A stretch of DNA of 64,000 nucleotides, taken from Mycobacterium alsense. Lineage in GTDB: Bacteria > Actinomycetota > Actinomycetes > Mycobacteriales > Mycobacteriaceae. Of this stretch, positions 54,997 through 64,000 are shown piece by piece (positions within the stretch are counted from its first letter, which is position 1; each line of letters opens with the position of its first letter). The DNA lies in assembly GCF_002086635.1 (NCBI RefSeq), contig NZ_MVHD01000011.1, positions 1 through 64,000 of the forward strand. Direction: 5' to 3'. The notes under the pieces are model-generated. The model did no database searches. It saw only the letters and a list, made by a program, of their open reading frames with translations, and was not told the origin of the DNA. The position numbers and the translations under genes were made by a program.

Positions 54997-55995
54997 ATGC
55001 CGGAGTCGTTGCCGGCCGGCGTCTTCAGCGATCGGTCCCGACCCGGCAAGGTCCATGACGTCGTCATCGTCGGATCGGGTCCGGCGGGGTACACCGCGGC
55101 GATCTATGCGGCGCGCGCACAGCTCGACACCGTGCTGATCGAGGGGACTTCGCGCGGCGGGGCGCTGATGACCACCACGCTCGTCGACAACTATCCCGGC
55201 TTCGCCGAGGGCACCAGCGGACCCGGTCTGGTGCGACACCTGCGTGCCCAGGCCGAGCGGTTCGGTGCCCGTCTGCACTTCGGTGACGTCGATACCTTCC
55301 GGCTCGCCGGTGCCGTCAAGACCGTGGGCACGGCCGCGAACACCTTGCATTCCCGCGCCGTGATCCTCGCCATGGGTTCGGCCCCACGGTGGCTTGGTGT
55401 CCCGGGTGAGATGAGGTTGCAGGGCCGAGGCATTGGTTTCACAGCCAAGGGTGACGGGCTCTTGTTGCGCGACAAGGACGTCGCCGTGGTTGGCGGGGGG
55501 GACGCCGCCATGGAAGAGGCGCTTTTCTCAGTCGGGATCGCGCGCAGCGTCACCATCGTTCATCACCGCAACACGTTTCGCTCGTCACCAATCACGACCG
55601 CCCGTGTTCGCACGCACGAAAAGATCAGCGTGCTGACCAACACCGAGGTCGTCGCCATCCGGGGCGAGCGCCGGGTCACCGGATTGCGGCTCAGACAGCG
55701 CATCACCGGCGCCGAGTGCGACCTACCGGTTTCGGCGGTGATCGTGGCCGTCGGGCATGGCCCCCGTTCCGAGCTGCTTGTGGGGCTGCTCGATCTCGAC
55801 GCTCGGGGGTATGTCCTAACCCCGGACGCCACCAGCCACACCTCGGTCGACGGCGTCTTCGCCGCGGGCGACCTGGTCGACCGGCGCTACCGGCAGGCCA
55901 TCACCGCCGCCGCCAGCGGCTGCGCGGCCGCCCTCGACGCCGAACGCTGGTTGGCCGCAACCGGCTATGCCACAAAGTGTTCCGTGGCCGATTGA
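54997..55995 (+). CDS. Thioredoxin-reductase-like flavoprotein lacking the CxxC
   Basis: 332 aa from ATG 54997; ATG 54982 is an alternative. FAD motif VVIVGSGPAGYTAAIYAARA, GGALMTTTLVDNYPGF, NADPH motif VAVVGGGDAAMEEALF, and C-terminal VFAAGDLVDRRYRQAITAAASG identify the TrxB family. Where TrxB has CATC before DG, this protein reads TAKG (residues about 149-152), so both redox Cys are missing and no thioredoxin can be reduced by the normal mechanism. It may reduce a flavin, quinone or ferredoxin instead. Starts five bases after the ctaD stop. Confidence 0.85.
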   Translation: MPESLPAGVFSDRSRPGKVHDVVIVGSGPAGYTAAIYAARAQLDTVLIEGTSRGGALMTTTLVDNYPGFAEGTSGPGLVRHLRAQAERFGARLHFGDVDTFRLAGAVKTVGTAANTLHSRAVILAMGSAPRWLGVPGEMRLQGRGIGFTAKGDGLLLRDKDVAVVGGGDAAMEEALFSVGIARSVTIVHHRNTFRSSPITTARVRTHEKISVLTNTEVVAIRGERRVTGLRLRQRITGAECDLPVSAVIVAVGHGPRSELLVGLLDLDARGYVLTPDATSHTSVDGVFAAGDLVDRRYRQAITAAASGCAAALDAERWLAATGYATKCSVAD

Positions 55996-56016
55996 CGGCG
56001 ACAGGATCCGTGCCGA

Positions 56017-56511
56017 TCAGAGCATCACCACGACTTGCAGAATGTCGGAGGCGGACCGGATCGACCGGTCGCAGCTCGGGCATCGAACGATGCGGCGGGA
56101 CCGCCACCGCGCACGGGTTGGCGGCTGTAACTCTCGCACGGTGCACTCGGCGGTGTAATCCAGCGCGTCGAGATGCGCGGCGCACACATAGCCGCATGCA
56201 TTGCCGTCCGCGTCGCAGTCAAAGCGCTTGCAGTAGCCGACCATGTGGTATTCCACATACGCCGCCGCCGGCTGGGTGCACCGAAACCCGTTGTCCAGGA
56301 AGGCGAGGCGACATTGAGGGAAGAAGTCGAGATGTTCGATGCCACGGGGAACGGGAATCGGGTTACGCATCAGTGGGCTTCCGCTTCGGCCTGCAATTGG
56401 ACCATTGACCGGGGCCCGGTGACGTTCGTTGCATCGAAACGGGTGTGGGGAATTTGCCATCGCGACCTCCTCGGCCTCGAACTCGGTGCTCACGTCGTGT
56501 TCTCCCGTCAT
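56017..56511 (-). CDS. Cys-rich zinc-binding-like protein (paralogue of 17559-18062)
   Basis: 164 aa from ATG 56511; GTG 56493 has a better ribosome site (GGGAGA) and would give 158 aa. Ordered Cys/His sets: PQCRLAFLDNGFRC, EYHMVGYCKRFDC, NACGYVCAAHL and RCPSCDRS. The same order of segments is found in the protein at 17559-18062. Probably a zinc protein; function unknown. Its promoter is module copy i, which shares its palindrome with copy j. Confidence 0.65.
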   Translation of the reverse strand: MTGEHDVSTEFEAEEVAMANSPHPFRCNERHRAPVNGPIAGRSGSPLMRNPIPVPRGIEHLDFFPQCRLAFLDNGFRCTQPAAAYVEYHMVGYCKRFDCDADGNACGYVCAAHLDALDYTAECTVRELQPPTRARWRSRRIVRCPSCDRSIRSASDILQVVVML

Positions 56512-56571
56512 TTCTCACAACCGGCCGCGGTCGGGCCGCTGACGAGACCCTCGCTGGTCTGCTCATCACCG

Positions 56572-56629
56572 AGCCTGACGCGCGATGGGGTGAACCGTCA
56601 TCACCCCAGCCGGTCATTCACCCGGGTGA
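56572..56629 (-). promoter_or_regulatory. 58-bp promoter module, copy i (shares palindrome with j)
   Basis: Minus strand: TCACCCGGGTGA (56618-56629); GGGGTGA-N7-TCACCCC (56587-56607) with ATGACG; CAGGCT (56572-56577). +1 about 56565, leader of 54-72 bases to the Cys-rich gene. Confidence 0.85.
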
Positions 56630-56675
56630 ATGGTGACGGAGGGTGATGACAGCTCGCGCAGGTTCGGGCCACGAT
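56618..56675 (+). promoter_or_regulatory. 58-bp promoter module, copy j (shares palindrome with i)
   Basis: Plus strand: the same TCACCCGGGTGA; second element 56640-56660 with a decayed distal arm (TCGCGCA); ATGACA as -35; CACGAT (56670-56675) as -10; +1 about 56682, leader of about 136 bases to the DUF421 gene. Confidence 0.8.
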
Positions 56676-56747
56676 GACTATCGAGAACCCGCGCTCCGCC
56701 ACTCATTTGGTGCCACCGAAGCGAACGTTCCGGGGAAGGGATCAGCG

Positions 56748-56849
56748 ATGTGCTTGGAGTTCGCGAAAGATCCGATCGGGATTCCGCTGTGGGGCGAAAC
56801 GGTGAAATGGAGCGCGCGTGGACCTGATATTGCATGCCCTGATCGGTGA
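56748..56849 (+). CDS. Possible 33-aa ORF overlapping the DUF421 start
   Basis: ATG 56748 follows GGGGAAGGGA at good spacing and runs to TGA 56849, overlapping the DUF421 GTG (56818) by 32 bases in another frame. Encodes MCLEFAKDPIGIPLWGETVK and 13 more residues. Could be a leader controlling the downstream start; no homology to other small ORFs here. Confidence 0.25.
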   Translation: MCLEFAKDPIGIPLWGETVKWSARGPDIACPDR

Positions 56850-57387
56850 CCCGCACGGCGTCGTCGGCGCCGCCATCAAGACCTCGACCCTGTTCCTCAC
56901 GGCCGCGGTCCTATTTCGGTTCACGGAGCGACGCACGCTCGCCGAGTTCGCGCCGTTCGACTGGATAGCCGCCGTCGCGGCGGGAGCCATCGTCGGTAGG
57001 GCCGCCACCGCCAGTGACACATCGTGGCTCAGCGCCACCGTGGCGCTGAGCTGCCTCCTCGTCGCCCATGCGGTGTTGGCAAGGCTGCGCTTGGTTCCCG
57101 GGATTCGACGGTTCATCGATCCGCCCCTGAAGGTGCTGATCCGCGACGGGCAAGTAGACCGGCGGAACCTGCGTCACTGCGGATTGACCACCTCCGACCT
57201 GGAGGCCGTCTTGCGCCTGCACGGGCACCCCAACGCCGACGGCGTCAACCTCGCGATCTTCGAAGCGAAAGGCGCTATCTCGGTTCTGCGCGACGACAAC
57301 CGCAACGACAACCGCAAAGACAACGAAGCGGGATCGTCACGATCCGGTTTGGGACACGGACCGCCGCGGCGGCGCGAAACCGCGTGA
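56818..57387 (+). CDS. DUF421 (YetF-like) membrane protein
   Basis: 189 aa from GTG 56818 (GGAG at short distance). Three membrane helices (TSTLFLTAAVLFRFTERRTL, FDWIAAVAAGAIVGRAAT, TVALSCLLVAHAVLARL) then the DUF421 soluble domain: PLKVLIRDGQVDRRNLRHCGLTTSDLEAVLRLHG. Ends in a polar Asn/Asp/Arg tail. Membrane proteins of unknown role, linked to stress in bacilli. Converges with sufT. Confidence 0.85.
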   Translation: MDLILHALIGDPHGVVGAAIKTSTLFLTAAVLFRFTERRTLAEFAPFDWIAAVAAGAIVGRAATASDTSWLSATVALSCLLVAHAVLARLRLVPGIRRFIDPPLKVLIRDGQVDRRNLRHCGLTTSDLEAVLRLHGHPNADGVNLAIFEAKGAISVLRDDNRNDNRKDNEAGSSRSGLGHGPPRRRETA

Positions 57388-57408
57388 CGGCCCGCGATTC
57401 GGGCGGGG

Positions 57409-57756
57409 TCAGACGGTGAAGCCCAAAGCGCGCAGCTGCTCGCGGCCGTCCTCGGTGATCTTGTCCGGCCCCCACGGCGGGTTCCACACCCAGTTGATCC
57501 GCAGCTCGTCCACCAGCCCGGCGCCGACCAGCGCGCTGCGTGACTGGTCCTCGATGACGTCGGTCAGCGGACAGGCCGGGGAGGTCAACGTCATGTCGAT
57601 CAGCGCGACGGTTCCCTCGTCGCCCTCTTCGACGTCGAGCCCGTAGACCAGCCCCAGATCCACGACGTTGATGCCCAGTTCGGGGTCGACGACGTCGCGC
57701 ATCGCCTCCTCGACGTCGGCGAGGAATTCCTCATTCCGCGCGGTGGTTTCGCTCAT
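57409..57756 (-). CDS. sufT: SufT, DUF59/MIP18-family Fe-S maturation protein
   Basis: 115 aa from ATG 57756 (GAGGAGGG upstream). EAMRDVVDPELGINVVDLGLVYG and TLTSPACPLTDVIEDQSRSAL, with the reactive Cys in SPACPLT, then the tail VWNPPWGPDKITEDGREQL. Corresponds to the M. tuberculosis suf-linked Rv1466. Helps load or transfer Fe-S clusters. Last gene of the suf operon, coupled to sufU (ATGA). Confidence 0.93.
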   Translation of the reverse strand: MSETTARNEEFLADVEEAMRDVVDPELGINVVDLGLVYGLDVEEGDEGTVALIDMTLTSPACPLTDVIEDQSRSALVGAGLVDELRINWVWNPPWGPDKITEDGREQLRALGFTV

Positions 57757-58235
57757 CGGTAACCCTCCTCGAAAGCTGCGTCGTTTTCCGCTGGAGCCTG
57801 GGCCGCCCGGGCCAGCGCGTCCTTGCAGGCCATCCACCCCAGCAACGCGCACTTCACCCGCGCCGGATACTTGGCGACCCCGGCGAACGCGATGCCGTCG
57901 CCCAGGACGTCCTCGTCGCCCTCGACAGTGCCGCGCGAGGACACCATCTCGGTGAACGCGGTGATGGTCTTGAGCGCCTCGCCGAGGCTGCGGCCGATCA
58001 CCTGCTGGGTCAGCACCGACGTCGAGGCCTGGCTGATCGAGCAGCCCTGCCCGTCGTAGGAGACGTCGGTGACCGTTTCGCCGTCCTCGGACAGCGCCAC
58101 CCGCAGGGTGACCTCGTCACCGCAGACCGGGTTGACGTGAAAGACCTCGGCGCCGTACGGCTCCCGCAGCCCCCGGTGCTGCGGGTGCTTGTAGTGATCG
58201 AGGATCACGTCCTGGTAGATCTGCTCGAGGCGCAA
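57753..58235 (-). CDS. sufU: SufU sulfur-transfer zinc protein
   Basis: 160 aa if starting at TTG 58235 (MRLEQIYQDVILDHYKHPQ); a CTG at 58241 or none stronger is available, so the start is uncertain. The zinc/persulfide Cys are in NPVCGDEVTL, GQGCSISQAS and ARVKCALLGW. SufU receives sulfur from the SufS Cys and shields it for SufBCD. Start lies three bases after the sufS stop. Confidence 0.93.
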   Translation of the reverse strand: MRLEQIYQDVILDHYKHPQHRGLREPYGAEVFHVNPVCGDEVTLRVALSEDGETVTDVSYDGQGCSISQASTSVLTQQVIGRSLGEALKTITAFTEMVSSRGTVEGDEDVLGDGIAFAGVAKYPARVKCALLGWMACKDALARAAQAPAENDAAFEEGYR

Positions 58236-58237
58236 CG

Positions 58238-59488
<1,251 letters not shown>

Positions 59489-60280
59489 TTACGCCCCCGC
59501 GGCCGCCGATTGGGTGAAGCGCACGTAGCCGTTCTGCTCGAGCTCGTCGGCCAACTCGTAGCCGCCGGATTCGGCGATGCGGCCGCCCACGAACACGTGC
59601 ACGTATTCCGGGTGGATGTAGCGCAGGATGCGGGTGTAGTGGGTGATCAGCAGGATCCCGCCGCGTTCGGTTTCGGCGTACCGATTGACGCCCTCGCTGA
59701 CCACGCGCAGCGCGTCGACGTCCAGCCCGGAGTCGGTCTCGTCCAGGATGGCGATCTTGGGCTTGAGCAGCTCCAGCTGCAGGATTTCGTGGCGCTTCTT
59801 CTCGCCGCCGGAGAAGCCCTCGTTGACGTTGCGCTCGGCAAACGCGGGGTCGATCTCGAGCGACGTCATCGCCGTCTTGAACTCCTTGACCCAGTGGCGC
59901 AGCTTCGGCGCCTCGCCGCGCACGGCGGTGGCGGCCGATCGCAGGAAGTTCGACACGGAGACGCCGGGCACCTCGACCGGGTACTGCATGGCCAGAAACA
60001 GTCCGGCGCGAGCGCGCTCGTCGATGCTCATCGCCAGCACGTCCTCGCCGTCCAGGGTGATCGACCCCGAGGTCACCCGGTACTTCGGATGCCCGGCGAC
60101 CGCATAGGCCAGGGTGGACTTGCCGGAGCCGTTGGGGCCCATCAGCGCGTGTGTCTCACCGGATTTCACGGTCAGGTCGACACCGTTGAGGATGGGGATC
60201 TCGCGCTCCCCGTCGGCTGCGTTGGGTCCATCAGAACCGCCGACGCTGACGTGCAGGTCCTTGATTTCCAAAGTCGTCAT
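59489..60280 (-). CDS. sufC: SufC ATPase
   Basis: 263 aa. Walker A MGPNGSGKSTLAYAV, signature NEGFSGGEKKRHEILQLE, Walker B KIAILDETDSGLDVDALRVV. Cytosolic ABC-type ATPase that drives cluster assembly on SufB-SufD. ATG overlaps sufD stop (60277-60280). Confidence 0.96.
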   Translation of the reverse strand: MTTLEIKDLHVSVGGSDGPNAADGEREIPILNGVDLTVKSGETHALMGPNGSGKSTLAYAVAGHPKYRVTSGSITLDGEDVLAMSIDERARAGLFLAMQYPVEVPGVSVSNFLRSAATAVRGEAPKLRHWVKEFKTAMTSLEIDPAFAERNVNEGFSGGEKKRHEILQLELLKPKIAILDETDSGLDVDALRVVSEGVNRYAETERGGILLITHYTRILRYIHPEYVHVFVGGRIAESGGYELADELEQNGYVRFTQSAAAGA

Positions 60281-61437
60281 GAGGCTTTTGTTTCCGTCTT
60301 TTCCGTGATTTCCAGTTCGTGTTCGATGGCCGCGGTGAGGCGTTCGCGCACCTCGGGCACCGCGATCTTGGAGATGATCTCGCCGAAGAAGCCGCGGATC
60401 ACCAGCCTGCGGGCCTGCTCTTCGGGGATGCCGCGGGAGCGCAGGTAGAACAGTTGCTCGTCGTCGAAACGCCCGGTGGCGCTGGCGTGCCCGGCGCCGA
60501 CGATCTCGCCGGTCTCGATCTCCAGGTTGGGCACCGAGTCGGCGCGCGCCCCGTCGGTGAGCACCAGGTTGCGGTTCACCTCGAAGGTGTCGGTGCCGGT
60601 GGCCTCGGCGCGGATCAGCACGTCACCGACCCACACGGTGTGCGCGTCGGGCAGCGATGAGTCCGGATCCCCTTGCAGCGCGCCCTTGTACAGCACGTTC
60701 GACTTGCAGTCGGGCTGAGCGTGGTCCACCAGCAGCCGTGACTCGAGGTGCTGGCCGTCGTCGGCGAAGTACAGGCCCAGCAGCTCGGCGTCACCACCGG
60801 GGGCGCAGTAGCGCACGTTGGCCGCCAGCCGCACGACCTCGCCGCCCAGCGTGACGGTGACGTGCCGCAGCACCGCGTCCTTGCCCAGCCTGGCGTGGTG
60901 CGCGGACACGTGCACCATGTCGTCGGCCCAGTCGGCGATCCACACGACCGTCAGCCGGGCGGCGTCGGCGACGATGAATTCGACGTTGTCGGCGTAGGTT
61001 CCGCTGCCGCGCTGGTCGATCACCACCACCGCCTCGCCGAGCTCCTCGACGCGGATCTGCAGGTGCCCGTAGGCCACCGCGCCCTCGCCGGGCCCGGTCA
61101 CGGTGATGTTGATCGGCTCGGCGATCCGGCTGTCCCGGCCGACGGTGACCACGGTGGCGGAGTTGAACGACGAAAACGCTTGAGCGGCAACCCGATCGGT
61201 CGGGGCGCCACCCTCCCCCAGCCGTTCGTCGCCGCGGCGCACCGTCTCGGTCCGTACCCCGGGGTGCTCGGCGACATCGATTTGCGCCTTGCCGGTGGTG
61301 GCCGCGGAGCCGTCGTGCAGGCCGCGCAACCGGCGCAGGGGGGTGAATCGCCAGATCTCGTCGCGGCCGTGGGGAACCTCGAACGCGTCGACGTCGAAGG
61401 AAGAGAACAGCTCTCCCTTGTTGAGAACGGCCGTCAT
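60277..61437 (-). CDS. sufD: SufD scaffold subunit
   Basis: 386 aa from ATG 61437. Beta-helix core with [20 protein letters not shown] and C-terminal [20 protein letters not shown], the SufB/D family end. Forms SufBC2D. Couples to sufB stop (ATGA overlap at 61434-61437). Confidence 0.95.
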   Translation of the reverse strand: MTAVLNKGELFSSFDVDAFEVPHGRDEIWRFTPLRRLRGLHDGSAATTGKAQIDVAEHPGVRTETVRRGDERLGEGGAPTDRVAAQAFSSFNSATVVTVGRDSRIAEPINITVTGPGEGAVAYGHLQIRVEELGEAVVVIDQRGSGTYADNVEFIVADAARLTVVWIADWADDMVHVSAHHARLGKDAVLRHVTVTLGGEVVRLAANVRYCAPGGDAELLGLYFADDGQHLESRLLVDHAQPDCKSNVLYKGALQGDPDSSLPDAHTVWVGDVLIRAEATGTDTFEVNRNLVLTDGARADSVPNLEIETGEIVGAGHASATGRFDDEQLFYLRSRGIPEEQARRLVIRGFFGEIISKIAVPEVRERLTAAIEHELEITEKTETKAS

Positions 61438-62888
61438 CCGACCGCGCCCTCCATCTGCAGCTCGATCAGCCGGTTGAGCTCCAGGGCGTACTCCATGGGG
61501 AGCTCTTTGGCGATCGGCTCGACGAAGCCGCGCACCACCATCGCCATCGCCTCGTCCTCGGTCAGCCCGCGGCTCATCAGGTAGAACAGCTGGTTCTCGC
61601 TGACCTTCGACACGGTGGCCTCGTGGCCCATCGTGACGTCGTCCTCGCGGATGTCGACGTACGGATAGGTGTCGCTGCGGCTGACCGTATCGACCAGCAG
61701 CGCATCGCATTTCACACTGGACCGCGACCCGTGCGCGCCCTTGTTGACCTGGACGAGGCCACGGTACGAGGTGCGGCCGCCACCGCGGGCCACCGACTTG
61801 GACACGATGTTGCTCGACGTGTTCGGCGCCAGGTGCAGCATCTTGGCGCCGGTGTCCTGGTGCTGGTCCTCGCCGGCGAACGCCACCGACAGCACCTCGC
61901 CCTTGGCGTGCTCGCCGGTCATCCAGACCGCCGGGTACTTCATCGTCACCTTCGAGCCGATGTTGCCGTCGACCCACTCCATGGTGGCGCCGGCCTCGGC
62001 GCGGGCCCGCTTGGTGACCAGGTTGTAGACGTTGCCCGACCAGTTCTGGATCGTGGTGTAACGGCAACGGCCACCGGGCTTCACGATGATCTCCACCACC
62101 GCGGAGTGCAGCGAGTCCGACTTGTAGATGGGCGCCGTGCACCCCTCGATGTAGTGCACGTACGCGCCCTCGTCGACGATGATCAGCGTCCGCTCGAACT
62201 GGCCCATGTTCTCGGTGTTGATCCGGAAGTAGGCCTGCAGCGGGATGTCGACGTGGACACCCGGCGGGACGTAGATGAAGCTGCCGCCCGACCACACCGC
62301 GGTGTTGAGCGCGGAAAACTTGTTGTCCCCGGCCGGGATCACGGTGCCGAAGTACTGCTTGAAGATGTCCTCGTGCTCGCGCAGGGCCGTGTCGGTGTCG
62401 AGGAAGACGACCCCTTGCGCCTCAAGGTCTTCCCGGATCTGGTGGTAAACGACCTCTGACTCGTATTGGGCGGCCACGCCGGCGACCAGCCGCTGCTTCT
62501 CCGCCTCCGGGATGCCCAGCCGGTCGTAGGTGTTGCGGATGTCCTCGGGAAGGTCTTCCCAACTCGCGGCCTGCTTTTCGGTGGAGCGCACGAAGTACTT
62601 GATGTTGTCGAAGTCGATGCCCCCGAGGTTGGAGCCCCACGTCGGCATCGGCTTGCGCTCGAAGATCCGCAGCGCCTTCAGCCGCGTCTGCAGCATCCAC
62701 TCGGGCTCGTTCTTCTTCGCGGAGATGTCGCGCACCACGGCCTCGGACAGCCCGCGCTGCGCGCTGGCGCCCGCGACGTCGGAGTCCGCCCAGCCGTAGC
62801 CGTACCGGCCCAGGGAGGCGATCGCCTCTTCCTGGGTCAGCGGCGCGACCGGAGTCTCAGCGGTCTTGGCCTCGGGGGTGAGTGTCAT
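61434..62888 (-). CDS. sufB: SufB scaffold subunit, intein-free
   Basis: 484 aa from ATG 62888. The core is uninterrupted: [57 protein letters not shown], and [21 protein letters not shown]. tuberculosis sufB (Rv1461) carries an intein and is far longer; none is present here. Main cluster scaffold. ATG overlaps the sufR stop. Confidence 0.96.
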   Translation of the reverse strand: MTLTPEAKTAETPVAPLTQEEAIASLGRYGYGWADSDVAGASAQRGLSEAVVRDISAKKNEPEWMLQTRLKALRIFERKPMPTWGSNLGGIDFDNIKYFVRSTEKQAASWEDLPEDIRNTYDRLGIPEAEKQRLVAGVAAQYESEVVYHQIREDLEAQGVVFLDTDTALREHEDIFKQYFGTVIPAGDNKFSALNTAVWSGGSFIYVPPGVHVDIPLQAYFRINTENMGQFERTLIIVDEGAYVHYIEGCTAPIYKSDSLHSAVVEIIVKPGGRCRYTTIQNWSGNVYNLVTKRARAEAGATMEWVDGNIGSKVTMKYPAVWMTGEHAKGEVLSVAFAGEDQHQDTGAKMLHLAPNTSSNIVSKSVARGGGRTSYRGLVQVNKGAHGSRSSVKCDALLVDTVSRSDTYPYVDIREDDVTMGHEATVSKVSENQLFYLMSRGLTEDEAMAMVVRGFVEPIAKELPMEYALELNRLIELQMEGAVG

Positions 62889-63667
62889 GCGGACGCTCCT
62901 TTGATGCTCGTGGTGTCGCGGCGCGGGCTGGGCGCCGTCGGGGTCGGGGTCGTCTTCGAGATGGGCACGGTGAGTGGCACGTGGGTGGTGCAGGCGCAGT
63001 TTCCGTTGACGATGGTGGCCAACCGCTGCACGTGGGTTCCGAGCACCTCGGCCATGGCCTGCTGCTCGGCTTCGCACAACTCGGGAAACTCCTCGGCGAC
63101 GTGCGCCACCGGGCAGTGGTGCTGACAGATCTGCACCCCGTGGATGGGTCCGCCGACCCGGGTGGTGCTGGCGACGTAGCCCGCCTCGGTCAGCGCGCCG
63201 GCGACCCGCTCGGCCGCCGCCTCGACCGCGGCGTCGTCGTGGCCGTCGGCCGCCTCGACGCCCGACAGGATCGTGTCGATGCGCTGCCGGGCGAACGTGC
63301 GGACGGCGTCCTCGCCGCCGATTTCGCGGAGCTGGCGCATGGCCGCCGCGGCGAGGTCGTCGTAGGCGTGGTCGAGCTTGGCCCGGCCCGCGGCGGTCAG
63401 CCGAAAGCGCTTCGCCGGCCGGCCCCGGCCCACCTGCTGCCACGCCGCGGCCGGCGCCGACTCGGCGTCGCCCGCGTCGATCAGCGCGTCCAGGTGGCGC
63501 CGCACGCCGGCGGGCGCGAGGCCCAGGCGGTCACCTATCTCGACGGCCGTGATCGATCCGGATTCCAGCAGCAGGCGCACGATGGCCCGCCGCGTGTGAC
63601 CATCCGAGACAGGCGGGGCCGCGCCGGGGACCCCGGCGGCCTCATCCAGGCTGGTTCGGATTTTCAC
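62885..63667 (-). CDS. sufR: SufR Fe-S-sensing repressor of the suf operon
   Basis: 260 aa from GTG 63667; an ATG at 63706 is upstream of the operator, so less likely. Winged helix near the N-terminus: [16 protein letters not shown] and the [13 protein letters not shown] wing. Cluster ligand region [21 protein letters not shown] and NGNCACTTH. SufR binds a 4Fe-4S cluster and represses suf when the cluster is intact; nitric oxide or iron loss derepresses. First gene of sufRBDCSUT, divergent from mptB. Confidence 0.94.
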   Translation of the reverse strand: MKIRTSLDEAAGVPGAAPPVSDGHTRRAIVRLLLESGSITAVEIGDRLGLAPAGVRRHLDALIDAGDAESAPAAAWQQVGRGRPAKRFRLTAAGRAKLDHAYDDLAAAAMRQLREIGGEDAVRTFARQRIDTILSGVEAADGHDDAAVEAAAERVAGALTEAGYVASTTRVGGPIHGVQICQHHCPVAHVAEEFPELCEAEQQAMAEVLGTHVQRLATIVNGNCACTTHVPLTVPISKTTPTPTAPSPRRDTTSIKGASA

Positions 63668-63678
63668 AACACCAGTGT
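63664..63678 (-). promoter_or_regulatory. SufR operator overlapping the sufR start
   Basis: On the minus strand ACACT-GGTGT-TGTGA matches the ACACT-N5-TGTGA inverted repeat described for M. tuberculosis SufR. The sufR GTG (63665-63667) is inside its right arm, so bound SufR would block the start region. Confidence 0.82.
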
Positions 63679-63820
63679 GACGCAATTCCGGGCATCGGTC
63701 TAGCAAGGGTCCCCTCTATCGGCGTTGCGCTGGTCACACCGCCGGGCGGCCACGCCCGATTGCCCTGCTTGCCGGGCCGCGCCACGCGGCCCGCCGCGTC
63801 GTCAGGGCTACGCTGCTCTG

Positions 63821-64000
63821 ATGGCAGCCCGCCAGCACACGCTGAGCTCGTCGATCGCCAGCCTGCACGGCGACGAGCAAGCGGTGGGTTCGCCGCTGAA
63901 CGATACCGAGCTGACCGCGCTGCAGCGCACGCGGCTGTTCGGGGCGACCGGCACCGTGGTGATGGCGATCGGGGCGCTGGGGGCGGGCGCGCGGCCCGTC
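63821..64000 (+). CDS. mptB: MptB alpha-1,6-mannosyltransferase, N-terminal part
   Basis: 60 codons from ATG 63821, cut by the window edge. N-terminus MAARQHTLSSSIASLHGDEQ, later ALQRTRLFGATGTVVMAIGALGAG, which begins the first membrane helix. In M. tuberculosis mptB (Rv1459c) is divergent from sufR as here. MptB adds alpha-1,6-mannose in lipomannan/lipoarabinomannan synthesis. The 153-base spacer from sufR carries the SufR operator and TACGCT, a weak -10, at about 63809. Confidence 0.85.
   Translation, partial: MAARQHTLSSSIASLHGDEQAVGSPLNDTELTALQRTRLFGATGTVVMAIGALGAGARPV

Noticed and set aside
61434..62888. Intein in sufB, as in M. tuberculosis
   Set aside because: The reading frame is continuous at 484 aa with no insertion or splice-junction motifs.

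Overview
The window is chromosomal DNA from a high-GC, slow-grower-type Mycobacterium. Signature genes are a PPE protein with the SVP motif, an mmpS-mmpL pair, the mycobacterial suf operon (sufR-B-D-C-S-U-T) divergent from mptB, and homologues of M. tuberculosis lpdA and tal. No tRNA, rRNA, insertion sequence, prophage or CRISPR array was seen. Species cannot be fixed from sequence alone.

Layout. 1-3.7 kb: end of a secreted DUF5666 protein, then a minus-strand operon SDR-cupin-RidA-NmrA-like reductase and a small Cys-rich protein. 3.8-7.2 kb: mmpS-mmpL. 7.3-14.8 kb: a long minus-strand series of redox and detoxification genes (81-aa protein, two MDR reductases, secreted cupin, DoxX, a mercuric-reductase-like flavoprotein, RidA, nitroreductase, MFS pump). 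14.9-18.1 kb: PPE, esterase and two Cys-rich proteins. 18.4-31.8 kb: a regulator block with two GAF/Fis regulators whose AAA+ domain is degenerate, three giant tandem ATPase-LuxR regulators and a MarR regulator. 32-35.5 kb: a toluene/alkene-monooxygenase-type diiron operon (alpha, gamma, Rieske, effector, beta) without a reductase gene. 35.6-40 kb: alpha/beta hydrolase and a fourth, MalT-like LuxR ATPase, each behind a short hydrophobic peptide and a shared upstream element. 40-57.4 kb: a redox island (type II NADH dehydrogenase, Cys-rich copper-storage-like protein, LpdA, transaldolase, sulfite-oxidase-like module, Lpd, SDR, MsrB/MsrA, orphan cytochrome oxidase subunit I, a thioredoxin-reductase-like protein without its active cysteines, DUF417 and DUF421 membrane proteins). 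57.4-64 kb: suf operon and the start of mptB.

The most notable result is a 58-bp promoter module found ten times. It has a perfect palindrome TCACCCGGGTGA, then, centred exactly 26.5 bp downstream, an inverted repeat GGGGTGA-N7-TCACCCC carrying a -35-like ATGACR, then exactly 18 bp later a -10-like hexamer of form NANNNT (mostly [CA]ANNCT). All copies point at a downstream gene. At the copper-storage gene the predicted +1 is the GTG start codon, and at 56.6 kb one palindrome serves two divergent promoters. Together the modules head transcription units with roughly 30 mostly redox-protective genes, which looks like one regulon. Its regulator may be encoded here, but that is inference.

Two further conserved promoter types were seen: a double operator CGTCTCA-N3-TGAGACG ahead of two LuxR-ATPase units, and an element shared by the two hydrophobic-peptide leaders. 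Several regulators and enzymes are translationally coupled to short upstream ORFs through 4-base GTGA or ATGA overlaps.
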